Positions 1 to 6,933 are shown, numbered from the stretch's first letter. The stretch is 18,809 bases of DNA from Avoscillospira sp045530865 (GCA_045530865.1 JAZSCX010000023.1:1-18809), one strand, 5' to 3'. Translations and numbers: made by a program. Notes: a model not told the origin generated them from the sequence alone.

Positions 1-2
1 TT

Positions 3-584
3 TATGATGTGACCATCAACAACGTTCCTCTGGAAAATGCCATCATCCATACCAAGTACGGCGATGTGCTGCCCTCCGCAGCGGATCTGGCAGGCGCAAC
101 CGTGGAGCTGATTACTGCAGACCACCGGGAGCGGCAGCTGGAGAAGGTTCTGCACAGTGCGAAGGCAAACTATGATATCATTTTCATCGACTGCCCGCCG
201 TCCCTGGAGCTGCTGACCCTGAACGGCCTGTGCGCCGCAGACGGGATTCTGGTACCGGTGCAGTGCGAATACTACGCACTAGAAGGCCTTTCTGATCTGA
301 TGAATACCCTGCGGATGGTGAAGCGAAAGATGAATCCCCGTCTGGAGATCTTCGGCGTGGCGTTGACCATGTTCGATGGCAGAACCAACTTCTCCACCCA
401 GGTTGCACAGGAAGTCCGCCGCCATTTCCCCGGCAAAGTCTATGCCACGATCATTCCCCGCAATGTCCGTCTGGCGGAGGCACCCAGTCACGGTCTACCC
501 GTGACGTTCTATGACAAATTCAGCCGCGGCGCTGCGGCATACACGGCCCTTGCCGAAGAAGTTCTGGAAAAGGAGATGCTGTAA
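3..584 (+). CDS. parA: ParA/Soj chromosome-partitioning ATPase, 5'-truncated by the window edge
   Basis: Partial ParA/Soj-family ATPase. The family dimerises on DNA with ATP and is stimulated by ParB to move or organise origin regions; Soj also modulates DnaA. The frame is open to the left edge (first visible residues YDVTINN), so the GTG at 9 is an internal Val, not a start. About 193 residues are visible. The N-terminal deviant Walker A loop, roughly the first 60-70 residues, lies outside the window. Seen here are VLPSAADLAGATVEL, the Walker B-like stretch IIFIDCPPSLELLTLN, and the C-terminal IIPRNVRLAEAPSHGLP that is characteristic of Soj. The stop overlaps the parB start by one base (TAATG), so the pair is translationally coupled. 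Family assignment is very secure. The only oddity is its position: it is transcribed toward dnaA. Confidence 0.95.
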   Translation, partial: YDVTINNVPLENAIIHTKYGDVLPSAADLAGATVELITADHRERQLEKVLHSAKANYDIIFIDCPPSLELLTLNGLCAADGILVPVQCEYYALEGLSDLMNTLRMVKRKMNPRLEIFGVALTMFDGRTNFSTQVAQEVRRHFPGKVYATIIPRNVRLAEAPSHGLPVTFYDKFSRGAAAYTALAEEVLEKEML

Positions 585-1444
585 TGGCAGCAAAAACCAC
601 AAAAGGTCTGGGGCGCGGGCTCGATGCGCTGCTGATGAACGCATCCTCCGGCAGCGAAGAGATCACCAATCTGCCCCTGCAGAAAATTGAACCCAATCCC
701 CTGCAGCCCCGCAAACTCTTTGACGAGGAAGAGCTGCAGGCGCTGGCGGACTCCATTGCCCGCCATGGCATTATTCAGCCTTTGACCGTCCGAAAGGCGG
801 AAAACGGCTATTATCAGATCATTGCCGGCGAGCGCCGCTGGCGGGCTGCACGGCTTGCCAATCTGCACACTGTCCCTGTGACGGTCATCGAAGCTGACGA
901 CAAAACCGTACTGGAGCTGGCGCTGATTGAAAACCTGCAGCGGCAGGATCTGAACCCCATGGAAGAATCCATGGGCTACCGGCAGCTGATGCAGGAGCAC
1001 GGCCTGACCCAGGAGCAGGTGGCGGAACGGGTGGGAAAATCCCGGCCTGCCGTTGCCAACGCCCTGCGGCTGCTGAGCCTTCCCTCCTCCATCTGCCAGA
1101 TGATCACCGCCGGGCAGTTGTCCGCCGGTCATGCCAGAGCGCTGCTGGTGCTGAAAACCGAAAAAGAGCAGGAACGCGCCGCCCAGAAAATTGCCGCACT
1201 GCAGCTTTCCGTCCGGCAGGCGGAGCTGATGTGCAAAAATCTGGCGAAGGCCGCCGAACAGCCCGAAGAACCGCCCAAGCCCAGATTTGAGGTGGATTAT
1301 GTGGCGGAGTGTGAAAAGAGCCTGTCCAGACACCTGAACCGGGGCGTGAAGATCACCCGGGGCAAGCGCAAGGGCAAGCTGGAGCTGGAATTTTACGGCG
1401 ACGACGATCTGAACGCGTTGTTTGAAGCACTGAACAGAATGTAA
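584..1444 (+). CDS. parB: ParB/Spo0J chromosome-partitioning CTPase/DNA-binding protein
   Basis: The 286-residue protein has the normal chromosomal ParB length. It begins with the ParA-contacting motif KGLGRGLDALL (residues 7-17). The ParB N-terminal CTP-binding domain runs from about 28 to 125, with NPLQPRK (38-44), the arginine motif GERRWRA (82-88) and ENLQRQDLNPMEE (116-128). A helix-turn-helix parS reader spans about 142-163 (LTQEQVAERVGKSRPAVANAL), and the C-terminal dimerisation domain follows a Pro/Glu-rich linker (about 225-235). In this family ParB loads at parS, slides as a CTP-dependent clamp, recruits SMC and stimulates ParA. The start follows AAAGGAG at 568-575, eight bases upstream, and overlaps the parA stop. 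Its paralogue Noc is less likely, because the gene directly follows parA and carries the GLGRGL N terminus. I did not see a clear parS site in the window. Confidence 0.95.
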   Translation: MAAKTTKGLGRGLDALLMNASSGSEEITNLPLQKIEPNPLQPRKLFDEEELQALADSIARHGIIQPLTVRKAENGYYQIIAGERRWRAARLANLHTVPVTVIEADDKTVLELALIENLQRQDLNPMEESMGYRQLMQEHGLTQEQVAERVGKSRPAVANALRLLSLPSSICQMITAGQLSAGHARALLVLKTEKEQERAAQKIAALQLSVRQAELMCKNLAKAAEQPEEPPKPRFEVDYVAECEKSLSRHLNRGVKITRGKRKGKLELEFYGDDDLNALFEALNRM

Positions 1445-1451
1445 TTTCATA

Positions 1452-1485
1452 CCCTACGGCGGCCAACGGTCTGGCCGCCCTACGG
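1452..1485. repeat. Short palindromic repeat with CCCTACGG flanks
   Basis: Directly after parB, an 8-bp perfect stem GGCGGCCA/TGGCCGCC (1458-1465 and 1472-1479) closes on a six-base loop. The direct repeat CCCTACGG (1452-1459 and 1478-1485) flanks it. A related unit with a different stem (GGGCGACC, then CCCTACGG) sits inside the composite element at 8121-8145, so this is a small interspersed family. There is no T-run, so it is not a convincing intrinsic terminator. Confidence 0.6.
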
Positions 1486-1507
1486 AATTAAATAACCGAG
1501 GTATCCC

Positions 1508-2086
1508 ATGAACGAAAACGAAAAACCCGCGCTGGACGAGCGGAAAAAATCCGCGCTTTTGCGCTATGTGGCCATTATGTTTGCCGTGGCCTTTGTTCTG
1601 GTATTGTTTTCCCTGCTGAGCCAGATGCGCAATTCCATGTCCACCATCTCCCAGCTGAACCAGTCCAGCAACAGCGCATTGCAGAAGGCCGAGCAGCTGC
1701 AGGAGCACAATTTGCAGCTGGAACTGGATAATCAGGAGCTTTCCCTGCAAATGCAGGAGCTGGAAGAAAACTATGCGGAACTGGAAGCACAGCTTAACGA
1801 ATTGCAGCAGCAGCTGAAGGGCACTGAAAGCCACCGGGAAACGCTGCAGAAGGATTATGATCTTCTGCAGCAGGAACTGGACAAGCTGAAGAAGGAATAT
1901 GATATCCAGTCCGTGGATTACGAACAGACCGTTGCGGCCTATGAACGGCTGGCAGAGCTGTTTTATGCCATTGTTTCCGGCGAAACCACTGCTGCGGCAG
2001 CGAAATCGGAATTTGAAGAAATTGGAAGTAATTTGGGCGCTGCTGCCCATGAAGTATTTGAATACCTTTGCAGTAGAGGAGAATAA
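1508..2086 (+). CDS. Membrane-anchored coiled-coil protein, function unknown
   Basis: I do not recognise the family. The 192-residue protein has a short charged cytoplasmic N terminus with positive residues just before the membrane (ERKKSALLRY). One hydrophobic segment (about residues 18-38, YVAIMFAVAFVLVLFSLL) follows, then a long Gln/Glu/Leu-rich heptad region of about 100 residues (about 45-145) that is almost certainly a coiled coil. The last 45 residues are a small predicted globular or helical tail (YEQTVAAYERLAELFYAIV...). The topology resembles single-pass coiled-coil proteins such as FtsL/DivIC/EzrA types, but no diagnostic motif is visible. It sits 63 bases after parB and five bases before serS, so it could be co-transcribed with parAB. 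A role linked to segregation or division is only a guess from context. The start is the ATG after CCGAGG, a modest ribosome site. Confidence 0.85.
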   Translation: MNENEKPALDERKKSALLRYVAIMFAVAFVLVLFSLLSQMRNSMSTISQLNQSSNSALQKAEQLQEHNLQLELDNQELSLQMQELEENYAELEAQLNELQQQLKGTESHRETLQKDYDLLQQELDKLKKEYDIQSVDYEQTVAAYERLAELFYAIVSGETTAAAAKSEFEEIGSNLGAAAHEVFEYLCSRGE

Positions 2087-2091
2087 ACATC

Positions 2092-3420
2092 ATGCTTGAT
2101 ATCAGACGCATCAAAGAAGATCCCAATGGCGTAAAGGCCGGTCTGAAGGCCAAGGAAGTGGACTGCGACGCCGTCATCGACCGCATTCTGGAGCTGGATG
2201 TGCAGGTTCGCGCCCTCAAGACCTCCACCGAGACCAAAACCGCCGACAAGAACAGGATCTCCAAGGAAAACGGCAAGCTCTTCGGCATGAAGAAGGGCGC
2301 GGAAAAGAAGGGTGAGGACACCTCCGCCATTGACGCTCAGATCGCCGAGAATATGGCAAAGTCCGTGGCCATCGAAGAGTCCATCGCCGACGATAAGAAA
2401 AACCTGAAGGTTCTGGACGATGAGCTGTACACCGCTCTTTTGTCCCTGCCCAATATGCCCGATCCCGATCTGAAGCCCGGCGGCAAGGAAAACAACGAGC
2501 CCCTGCGCTACATCGGCGAGAAGCACGCCTTTGATTTTGAGCCCAAGCACCATGTGGATCTGTGCACTGATCTGGGTCTGATCGACTATGAGCGCGGCGC
2601 CAAGCTGGCAGGCTCCGGCAACTGGATGTACACCGGTATGGGCGCCCGTCTGGAGTGGGCACTGCTGAACTATTTCATTGATACCCACACCGCCGACGGC
2701 TATGATTTCATCCTGCCTCCCCACATGCTGGAGTACCAGTGCGGCCTGACTGCCGGCCAGTTCCCCAAGTTTGCCGACGAGGCCTTTAAGATCGCCAATC
2801 ATCCCTCCGAGGGCGTGTTCTACATGCTGCCCACCGCCGAGGCTGCCCTGGCCCCCGTCTACCGCGGCGAAATTCTCACCGAAGCCGACCTGCCCAAGAA
2901 GTTCTTCGCCTATACCCCCTGCTTCCGCCGGGAAGCCGGTTCCGCCCGTGCCGATGAACGCGGCATGGTCCGCGGCCATCAGTTCAACAAGGTGGAAATG
3001 TTCCAGTTCACCACCCCCGAAGGCTCCGATGAGGCCTTTGAAGAGCTGGTGAAGAAGGCAGAAAATCTGGTTGCCGGTCTGGGTCTGCACTTCCGCACCG
3101 TAAAGCTGGCTGCAGGCGACTGCTCCGCTTCCATGTCCCGCACCTATGATATCGAGATCCTGATTCCCTCCATGAACGGCTATAAGGACGTTTCCTCTGT
3201 CTCCAATGCCCGGGATGATCAGGCCCGCCGCGGCAATATCCGTTACCGCCGCGCCGACGGCAAGGTGGATTTTGTCCACACCCTCAACGGCTCCGGTCTG
3301 GCCACCTCCCGTATTTTCCCCGCCATCATCGAGCAGAACCAGAGAGCCGACGGCTCCATCGTGGTGCCCGAAGTGCTGAGAAAGTATCTGGGCGGCATTG
3401 AGGTCATTGAAAAGAAATAA
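2092..3420 (+). CDS. serS: Seryl-tRNA synthetase, variant class II
   Basis: SerRS activates serine with ATP and charges tRNA-Ser in the cytosol. The 442-residue length fits. The N-terminal long-helix tRNA-binding arm spans about residues 1-115. The class II catalytic core carries the TAE motif (248-250), motif 2 FRREAGSARADERGMVRG (278-295) and motif 3 GSGLATSRIFPAIIE (400-414), and the protein ends with LRKYLGG. The segment SSVSNARDDQARRGNIRYR (368-386) differs from the common bacterial SSCSN..DFQARR form, and ATSR replaces the usual AVGR in motif 3. It therefore belongs to a divergent SerRS subgroup, although all class II motifs are intact. The start ATG follows GAGGAG, and the gene begins five bases after the preceding gene. 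The stop codon lies inside a perfect 14-bp inverted repeat (3409-3439). No T-box leader is visible. Confidence 0.96.
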   Translation: MLDIRRIKEDPNGVKAGLKAKEVDCDAVIDRILELDVQVRALKTSTETKTADKNRISKENGKLFGMKKGAEKKGEDTSAIDAQIAENMAKSVAIEESIADDKKNLKVLDDELYTALLSLPNMPDPDLKPGGKENNEPLRYIGEKHAFDFEPKHHVDLCTDLGLIDYERGAKLAGSGNWMYTGMGARLEWALLNYFIDTHTADGYDFILPPHMLEYQCGLTAGQFPKFADEAFKIANHPSEGVFYMLPTAEAALAPVYRGEILTEADLPKKFFAYTPCFRREAGSARADERGMVRGHQFNKVEMFQFTTPEGSDEAFEELVKKAENLVAGLGLHFRTVKLAAGDCSASMSRTYDIEILIPSMNGYKDVSSVSNARDDQARRGNIRYRRADGKVDFVHTLNGSGLATSRIFPAIIEQNQRADGSIVVPEVLRKYLGGIEVIEKK

Positions 3421-3439
3421 TCTAGGATTATTTCTTTTC
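3409..3439 (+). terminator. Inverted repeat spanning the serS stop, terminator-like
   Basis: A perfect 14-bp stem pairs GAAAAGAAATAATC (3409-3422) with GATTATTTCTTTTC (3426-3439) around the loop TAG. The left arm is the last codons of serS plus its stop. The stem is AT-rich and ends in a T-rich tail (TTTCTTTTCC), so it may act as a weak intrinsic terminator. Confidence 0.5.
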
Positions 3440-3440
3440 C

Positions 3441-3604
3441 AATTGACAATGGACAATTGACAGTTGACAGTTAAGGAGTCGGCTTCGCCGACAATTGAAC
3501 GGAAAGAACTGCCAATTGATAAAAAAACTGCTTCTCTTATGGGCAGGAACTGAAAATTTGTCTCCGGAGGAGACACCACAATTGTCAACTATCAACTGTC
3601 AATT
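3441..3604. repeat. TTGACA-type modular repeat, copy A
   Basis: The left arm consists of tandem AATTGACAATT/AGTTGACA-like units (3441-3472). The right arm is the inverted set (AATTGTCAACTATCAACTG..., 3580-3604). Inside are hairpin 1, GTCGGC-TTC-GCCGAC (3478-3492), and hairpin 2, TGTCTCC-GGA-GGAGACA (3559-3575). The scaffold words AACTGCCAAT and GCAGGAACTGAAAAT lie between them. Copies D and E share this scaffold but carry different hairpin stems. It fills most of the serS-mscL gap. No transposase is present, so it would be non-autonomous if mobile. Confidence 0.85.
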
Positions 3605-3642
3605 TATTTCCGAAGGAAGTAAGAGAAAGGAGAACTGTCCCC

Positions 3643-4089
3643 ATGAAGAAAATCCTCAAAGAATTCAAAGACTTCATCGCCCGCGGCAATGTGCTGGATA
3701 TGGCCATCGGTGTCATCATCGCCGGCGCATTCGGCAAAATCACCACTTCCCTGGTCAACGACGTCCTGATGCCCACCATCGGCTGGATCACCGGCAGCCG
3801 GGACATGACTGCCCTGAACCTGGTGGTTCGGGAAGCTGTTGTGGAAGGCGAGACCGTGGTGCAGGAAGCCATCACCATCGGCTTCGGCACGCTGGTTGGC
3901 ACCGTTGTGGACTTCCTGCTGATCGCCATGGTGGTCTTTGCCATCGTCAAGACCATGAACAAGGCCAAGGAAAAGGCAGAAGCCAGGAAGAAGGCGGAAG
4001 AAGCCGCCGCACCTCCTCCCGCACCTCCCGCACCCAGCAAGGAAGAAGTACTCCTCACCGAAATCCGCGACCTGCTGAAGAATAAGTAA
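3643..4089 (+). CDS. mscL: Large-conductance mechanosensitive channel MscL
   Basis: MscL is a homopentameric inner-membrane tension valve that releases solutes on hypo-osmotic shock. The protein is 148 residues, slightly longer than the usual 130-140. The amphipathic N-terminal helix MKKILKEFKDFIARGNVLDM leads into TM1 (about 17-45; AIGVIIAGAFGKITTSLVNDVLMP), which carries the conserved pore-lining Gly/Ala pattern and N-D-V-x-M-P. A periplasmic loop (about 50-75) precedes TM2 (about 78-104; GFGTLVGTVVDFLLIAMVVF). The cytoplasmic tail has a charged linker, an Ala/Pro stretch (AAAPPPAPPAPS) that accounts for the extra length, and the conserved bundle helix EEVLLTEIRDLLKNK. The start follows GAAAGGAG. 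The gene stands alone between two repeat blocks, so it probably has its own transcript. I see no clear promoter in the repeat-rich upstream gap. Confidence 0.97.
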   Translation: MKKILKEFKDFIARGNVLDMAIGVIIAGAFGKITTSLVNDVLMPTIGWITGSRDMTALNLVVREAVVEGETVVQEAITIGFGTLVGTVVDFLLIAMVVFAIVKTMNKAKEKAEARKKAEEAAAPPPAPPAPSKEEVLLTEIRDLLKNK

Positions 4090-4097
4090 AATATAAC

Positions 4098-4178
4098 GGA
4101 TTGCCACGTCGCTTCGCTCCTCGCAATGACATACAAACAACGATGGTCATTGCGAGGCCTGAAAGGCCGTGGCAATCC
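4098..4178. repeat. GGATTGCCACG-type palindromic repeat, full copy 1
   Basis: An outer 11-bp inverted pair GGATTGCCACG (4098-4108) / CGTGGCAATCC (4168-4178) encloses an inner pair built on CGCAATGAC and its inverse GTCATTGCG. A small GGCCTGAAAGGCC hairpin lies in the right half. A T6 run follows the right arm (4180-4185), so the copy may also terminate mscL transcription. A second full copy lies at 15217-15297 and a right-half copy at 8163-8197. Confidence 0.85.
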
Positions 4179-4210
4179 GCTTTTTTGGAAAACTGATCCG
4201 GAGGTTTTTT

Positions 4211-5134
4211 ATGATCTACCATTCTCTTACCGAGCTGATTGGACGCACACCGGTGCTGGAGCTGCACCGGTTTCAGGAAGCGCTGGGACTGAACGCCCAT
4301 ATTCTGGCAAAGCTGGAGTATTATAATCCGGCAGGCTCCGTTAAGGACCGCGTTGCCGCCAACATGATTGCCGCTGCTGAGGCGGACGGCACCCTACAGC
4401 CCGGCGCCACCATCATCGAGCCCACCTCCGGCAACACCGGTATCGGCCTAGCGTGGGTGGGCACCGTTAAGGGCTACCGGGTCATTCTCACCATGCCCGA
4501 TACCATGAGCGTGGAACGGCAGAACTTGATCCGCGCCTACGGCGCTCAGATCGTGCTGACCGAAGGTGCAAAGGGCATGGCGGGCTCCATCGAAAAGGCC
4601 GAAGAGCTGCGGGATACCATCCCCGGCGCCGTCATTCTGGGGCAGTTTGACAACATGGCAAACCCGGAAGCCCACTACCGCTCCACCGGCCCGGAGCTTT
4701 GGAAGGATCTGAACGGCAATCTCGACGTTCTGGTGGCCGCCGTGGGCACCGGAGGCACCCTGTCCGGCACGGCAAAGTATCTGAAAAAGCAAAATCCCGC
4801 CATCCATGTGATCGCCGTGGAACCGGCGGCATCTCCCCTGCTGTCCGGCGGCAAGGCCGGACCCCACAAAATTCAGGGCATCGGCGCCAATTTCATTCCC
4901 GCCACACTGGACCGGTCGGTCTATGACGAAGTATTGCCTGTGACCGACCAAAACGCCATGGAAACGGCGAAGCTGGTCGCCCGAAGCGAGGGTCTGCTGG
5001 TGGGTATTTCCGCCGGTTCGGCCCTTGCAGCCGCCGCAGAGGCCGCAAAACGCCCGGAACTGACAGGCAAGCGCATTACGGTCATCCTGCCTGACACGGG
5101 GACGAGATATCTTTCCACTGGGATTTATAATTGA
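4211..5134 (+). CDS. cysK: Cysteine synthase (O-acetylserine sulfhydrylase), PLP enzyme
   Basis: The enzyme converts O-acetylserine plus sulfide to cysteine in the cytosol. The chosen start (MIYHSLTELIGRTPVLEL) follows CCGGAGG at 4199-4205 and gives 307 residues, the normal length; an upstream in-frame GTG lies in the repeat. The PLP-binding lysine is K45 in AGSVKDR. The substrate loop PTSGNTG is at 71-77, the phosphate-binding glycine loop GTGGTLSG at 179-186, and the PLP N1-side GISAGSA at 265-271. The C terminus reads VILPDTGTRYLSTGIYN. The last residues and the TGA stop are supplied by the start of a TTGACA-type repeat, so the native C terminus may have been trimmed or replaced by a residue or two. 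Cystathionine beta-synthase-like enzymes are the main alternative, but no extra domain is present. Confidence 0.94.
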   Translation: MIYHSLTELIGRTPVLELHRFQEALGLNAHILAKLEYYNPAGSVKDRVAANMIAAAEADGTLQPGATIIEPTSGNTGIGLAWVGTVKGYRVILTMPDTMSVERQNLIRAYGAQIVLTEGAKGMAGSIEKAEELRDTIPGAVILGQFDNMANPEAHYRSTGPELWKDLNGNLDVLVAAVGTGGTLSGTAKYLKKQNPAIHVIAVEPAASPLLSGGKAGPHKIQGIGANFIPATLDRSVYDEVLPVTDQNAMETAKLVARSEGLLVGISAGSALAAAAEAAKRPELTGKRITVILPDTGTRYLSTGIYN

Positions 5135-5165
5135 CAATTGACAGTTGACAACTGTCAACTGTCAA
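5131..5165. repeat. TTGACA-type repeat, copy B (minimal, arms fused)
   Basis: TTGACAGTTGACA (5138-5150) and TGTCAACTGTCAA (5153-5165) form a perfect 13-bp inverted repeat separated by two bases, with one extra TTGACAA unit before it. No interior module is present. The cysK stop codon TGA (5132-5134) is part of the first unit. Confidence 0.85.
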
Positions 5166-5168
5166 CTC

Positions 5169-5200
5169 AAAAAAACAGGGTTTTTCAACCCTGTTTTTTT
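5169..5200 (+). terminator. Intrinsic terminator after cysK
   Basis: The stem AAAAACAGGGTT (5171-5182) pairs with AACCCTGTTTTT (5187-5198) around the loop TTTC and runs into a T7 tract. It is symmetric enough to work on both strands. It insulates dnaA from the upstream genes. Confidence 0.9.
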
Positions 5201-5225
5201 GTTTTGATTCAATATAGTATGGAAC

Positions 5226-5254
5226 TTGCAAAATGCTTACTCTTGTGCTATACT
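5226..5254 (+). promoter_or_regulatory. Predicted sigma-A promoter of dnaA
   Basis: A -35 TTGCAA (5226-5231), a 17-base spacer and a -10 TATACT (5249-5254) with an extended TGC just before it (5246-5248) lie 60 bases upstream of the dnaA start, after the terminator. I see no DnaA box overlapping it. Confidence 0.7.
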
Positions 5255-5314
5255 TTATTGTGAATTATTCTGCGAAGTTTTTGCTTTTCAAAACCCCAAC
5301 GAAAGGAGTTTTTC

Positions 5315-6634
5315 ATGTATACTTCCTCCTATGTCTGGGCGAAGGTTCTGACCCATATGGAAAGTCTGCTTTCCGATACGGTGGTCTCCGGCTGGTTTGA
5401 GGACGCCGAAGTGGTGGAACTGAACGATCAGAAGCTGACCCTCTGTTCCCATGACGCCTTTCGCCGGGAGATCATTGAGACCCGGTTTATCCCCTATATT
5501 CAGGATGCCATGAAAGAGCTGTTCCACACCAATGTGGAAGTCCGAATCGTCTCTCCCGAAGAGCTGGAGGAGAGACGCCAGCAGAGCGCCATCCAGAAGC
5601 CCCGCTTCATCGAATACAATCCCCAGTTCACCTTTGACAGCTTTATTGTCGGCCCCTCCAACCGGTTTGCCCATGCCGCCGCCGTGGCTGTGGCCAACCA
5701 TCCCGCCGAAACCTACAATCCCCTGTTTATCTACGGTCCCTCCGGTCTGGGCAAGACCCACCTGCTTTACGCCATTGCCGGCGTCATCAATCAGGCCCAT
5801 CCCGATTACAACATTGTCTACATCAAGGGCGACGAATTTACCAATGAGCTGATCACCGCCCTGCGGGAAGGCCGCAATCAGGAATTCCGCAGCAAGTACC
5901 GCAATGCCGACCTGTTTCTGGTGGATGACGTGCAGTTTATTGCCGGCAAGGAGTCCACGCAGGAGGAATTTTTCCATACCTTCAATACCCTCTACGAGAA
6001 TCAGAAGCAGATCGTCCTGACCTCTGACCGTCCGCCCAGTGACCTGCTCCGTCTGGAGGACCGTCTCAAGACCCGTTTTGAGTGGGGCCTGATCGCCGAT
6101 ATCAATCCCCCCGATTATGAGACCAGAATGGCCATTATCCGAGAAAAATCCATCAGTCTTGGCATAGAAATGCCGGTGGACGTCTGCTCCTACATCGCGG
6201 AAAACATCACCAACAACATCCGGCAGATCGAAGGCACTGTGAAAAAGATCAAGGCCTACCGGGATCTGACGGGTATGACGCTGGACGTGCCCAGCGTTTC
6301 CCGAGCCATCAAAGACATGTACAAGGGCAAGGCCGAGACCCTGCCCACGCCGGAGCTGATCATCTCCGAGGTCTGCCGGTTCTATAACATCTCCGAATCT
6401 ACCATCCGCAGCACCCAGAAAAACAAGGGCACTGCCGAAGCCCGGCAGGTCGCCATGTACCTGATCCGCAGCATGACCAACCTGAGTCTGCCGGACGTGG
6501 GCAAGGAATTTGACCGCGACCACACCACCGTCATGCACGGCGTGAAAAAAATCGAGGATCTGCTGAAGGATACCACCAATCCGCTGCACGATGTCATCCG
6601 GGATATCAAGGCCAATATCAACAACAAACTTTAA
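5315..6634 (+). CDS. dnaA: Chromosomal replication initiator DnaA
   Basis: DnaA is the AAA+ initiator that binds DnaA boxes, oligomerises with ATP and melts oriC. The protein has 439 residues. Domain I spans about 1-78 (WAKVLTHMESLLSDTVVSGWF), with an unusually short linker (domain II, about 79-100). The AAA+ domain starts at NPQFTFDSFIVGPSNRFAHAAA. It contains Walker A GPSGLGKTH (141-149), Walker B LFLVDDVQF (200-208), sensor 1 VLTSDRPP (234-241) and the arginine-finger region LKTRFEWGL (251-259). Domain IV carries the box-reading signature DRDHTTVMHG (400-409). The start ATG follows AAAGGAG at 5302-5308. Its own promoter and an upstream terminator make it transcriptionally separate from cysK. 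The downstream gap is the likely origin. Confidence 0.98.
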   Translation: MYTSSYVWAKVLTHMESLLSDTVVSGWFEDAEVVELNDQKLTLCSHDAFRREIIETRFIPYIQDAMKELFHTNVEVRIVSPEELEERRQQSAIQKPRFIEYNPQFTFDSFIVGPSNRFAHAAAVAVANHPAETYNPLFIYGPSGLGKTHLLYAIAGVINQAHPDYNIVYIKGDEFTNELITALREGRNQEFRSKYRNADLFLVDDVQFIAGKESTQEEFFHTFNTLYENQKQIVLTSDRPPSDLLRLEDRLKTRFEWGLIADINPPDYETRMAIIREKSISLGIEMPVDVCSYIAENITNNIRQIEGTVKKIKAYRDLTGMTLDVPSVSRAIKDMYKGKAETLPTPELIISEVCRFYNISESTIRSTQKNKGTAEARQVAMYLIRSMTNLSLPDVGKEFDRDHTTVMHGVKKIEDLLKDTTNPLHDVIRDIKANINNKL

Positions 6635-6650
6635 AGTCAGTTGACAATTT

Positions 6651-6890
6651 TACAATCCACAGCCCCTGTGGATTGTGGATGCATTTGTGTGGATAACCAC
6701 TGAACGAATTGGCTGCCCTTTTCCCCTGTGGATTGCCGTTCAATCATCCACAGGCGGCTGTGGATTGTAACCCCCTGCAATCACTGGCTTTGCGGCAGTT
6801 TTCCACATAAATTTCCCCTACTGCTGTTACTGCTGCAATATTCTCTCTTTCTCTCTTAGAAAGCTGGAAATTAACGTTTTTTCCCCATCC
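6651..6890. other. oriC: Predicted oriC: DnaA-box cluster plus basal unwinding region
   Basis: DnaA-box-like 9-mers in forward orientation: CAATCCACA (6653-6661), TCATCCACA (6744-6752) and TTTTCCACA (6799-6807). In reverse orientation: TGTGGATTG (6667-6675), TGTGGATGC (6674-6682), the perfect-consensus TGTGGATAA (6688-6696), TGTGGATTG (6727-6735) and TGTGGATTG (6759-6767). A weaker TGTGGAAAG lies at 6897-6905. The last forward box is followed by CCCC (6815-6818) and then, in register, CTA-CTG-CTG-TTA-CTG-CTG (6818-6835). Its complement reads as DnaA-trio-like triplets with a central A. A pyrimidine/AT-rich stretch (6836-6890) follows. This box / C-tract / trio order matches the basal origin unwinding system described for Bacillus subtilis oriC between dnaA and dnaN. 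Confidence 0.88.
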
Positions 6891-6933
6891 GGAGCCTGTG
6901 GAAAGGTCCGGCCCATCTGAAGGAGGTTTTTCC

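Noticed and set aside
2050..2091. T-box or other riboswitch leader for serS
   Set aside because: Only five bases separate it from the previous gene, so there is no room for a leader.
1963..3588. Long minus-strand open frame opposite serS
   Set aside because: It is the antisense shadow of a well-supported synthetase, is rich in Gly/His/Gln low-complexity sequence, and has no family motif.
5519..5540. TGTTCCAC...GTGGAA resembling a split parS or DnaA-related palindrome
   Set aside because: It lies inside dnaA coding sequence and the half-sites are separated by extra bases; it does not fit the 16-bp parS consensus.
5288..6589. 433-residue minus-strand open frame opposite dnaA
   Set aside because: Antisense shadow of dnaA, with no motif and no start context.
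6898..6933. Upstream start of dnaN inside the origin region
   Set aside because: MKFSCEKSLL at 6934 with AAGGAGG is the canonical DnaN start; the upstream codons read through a DnaA-box-like sequence.
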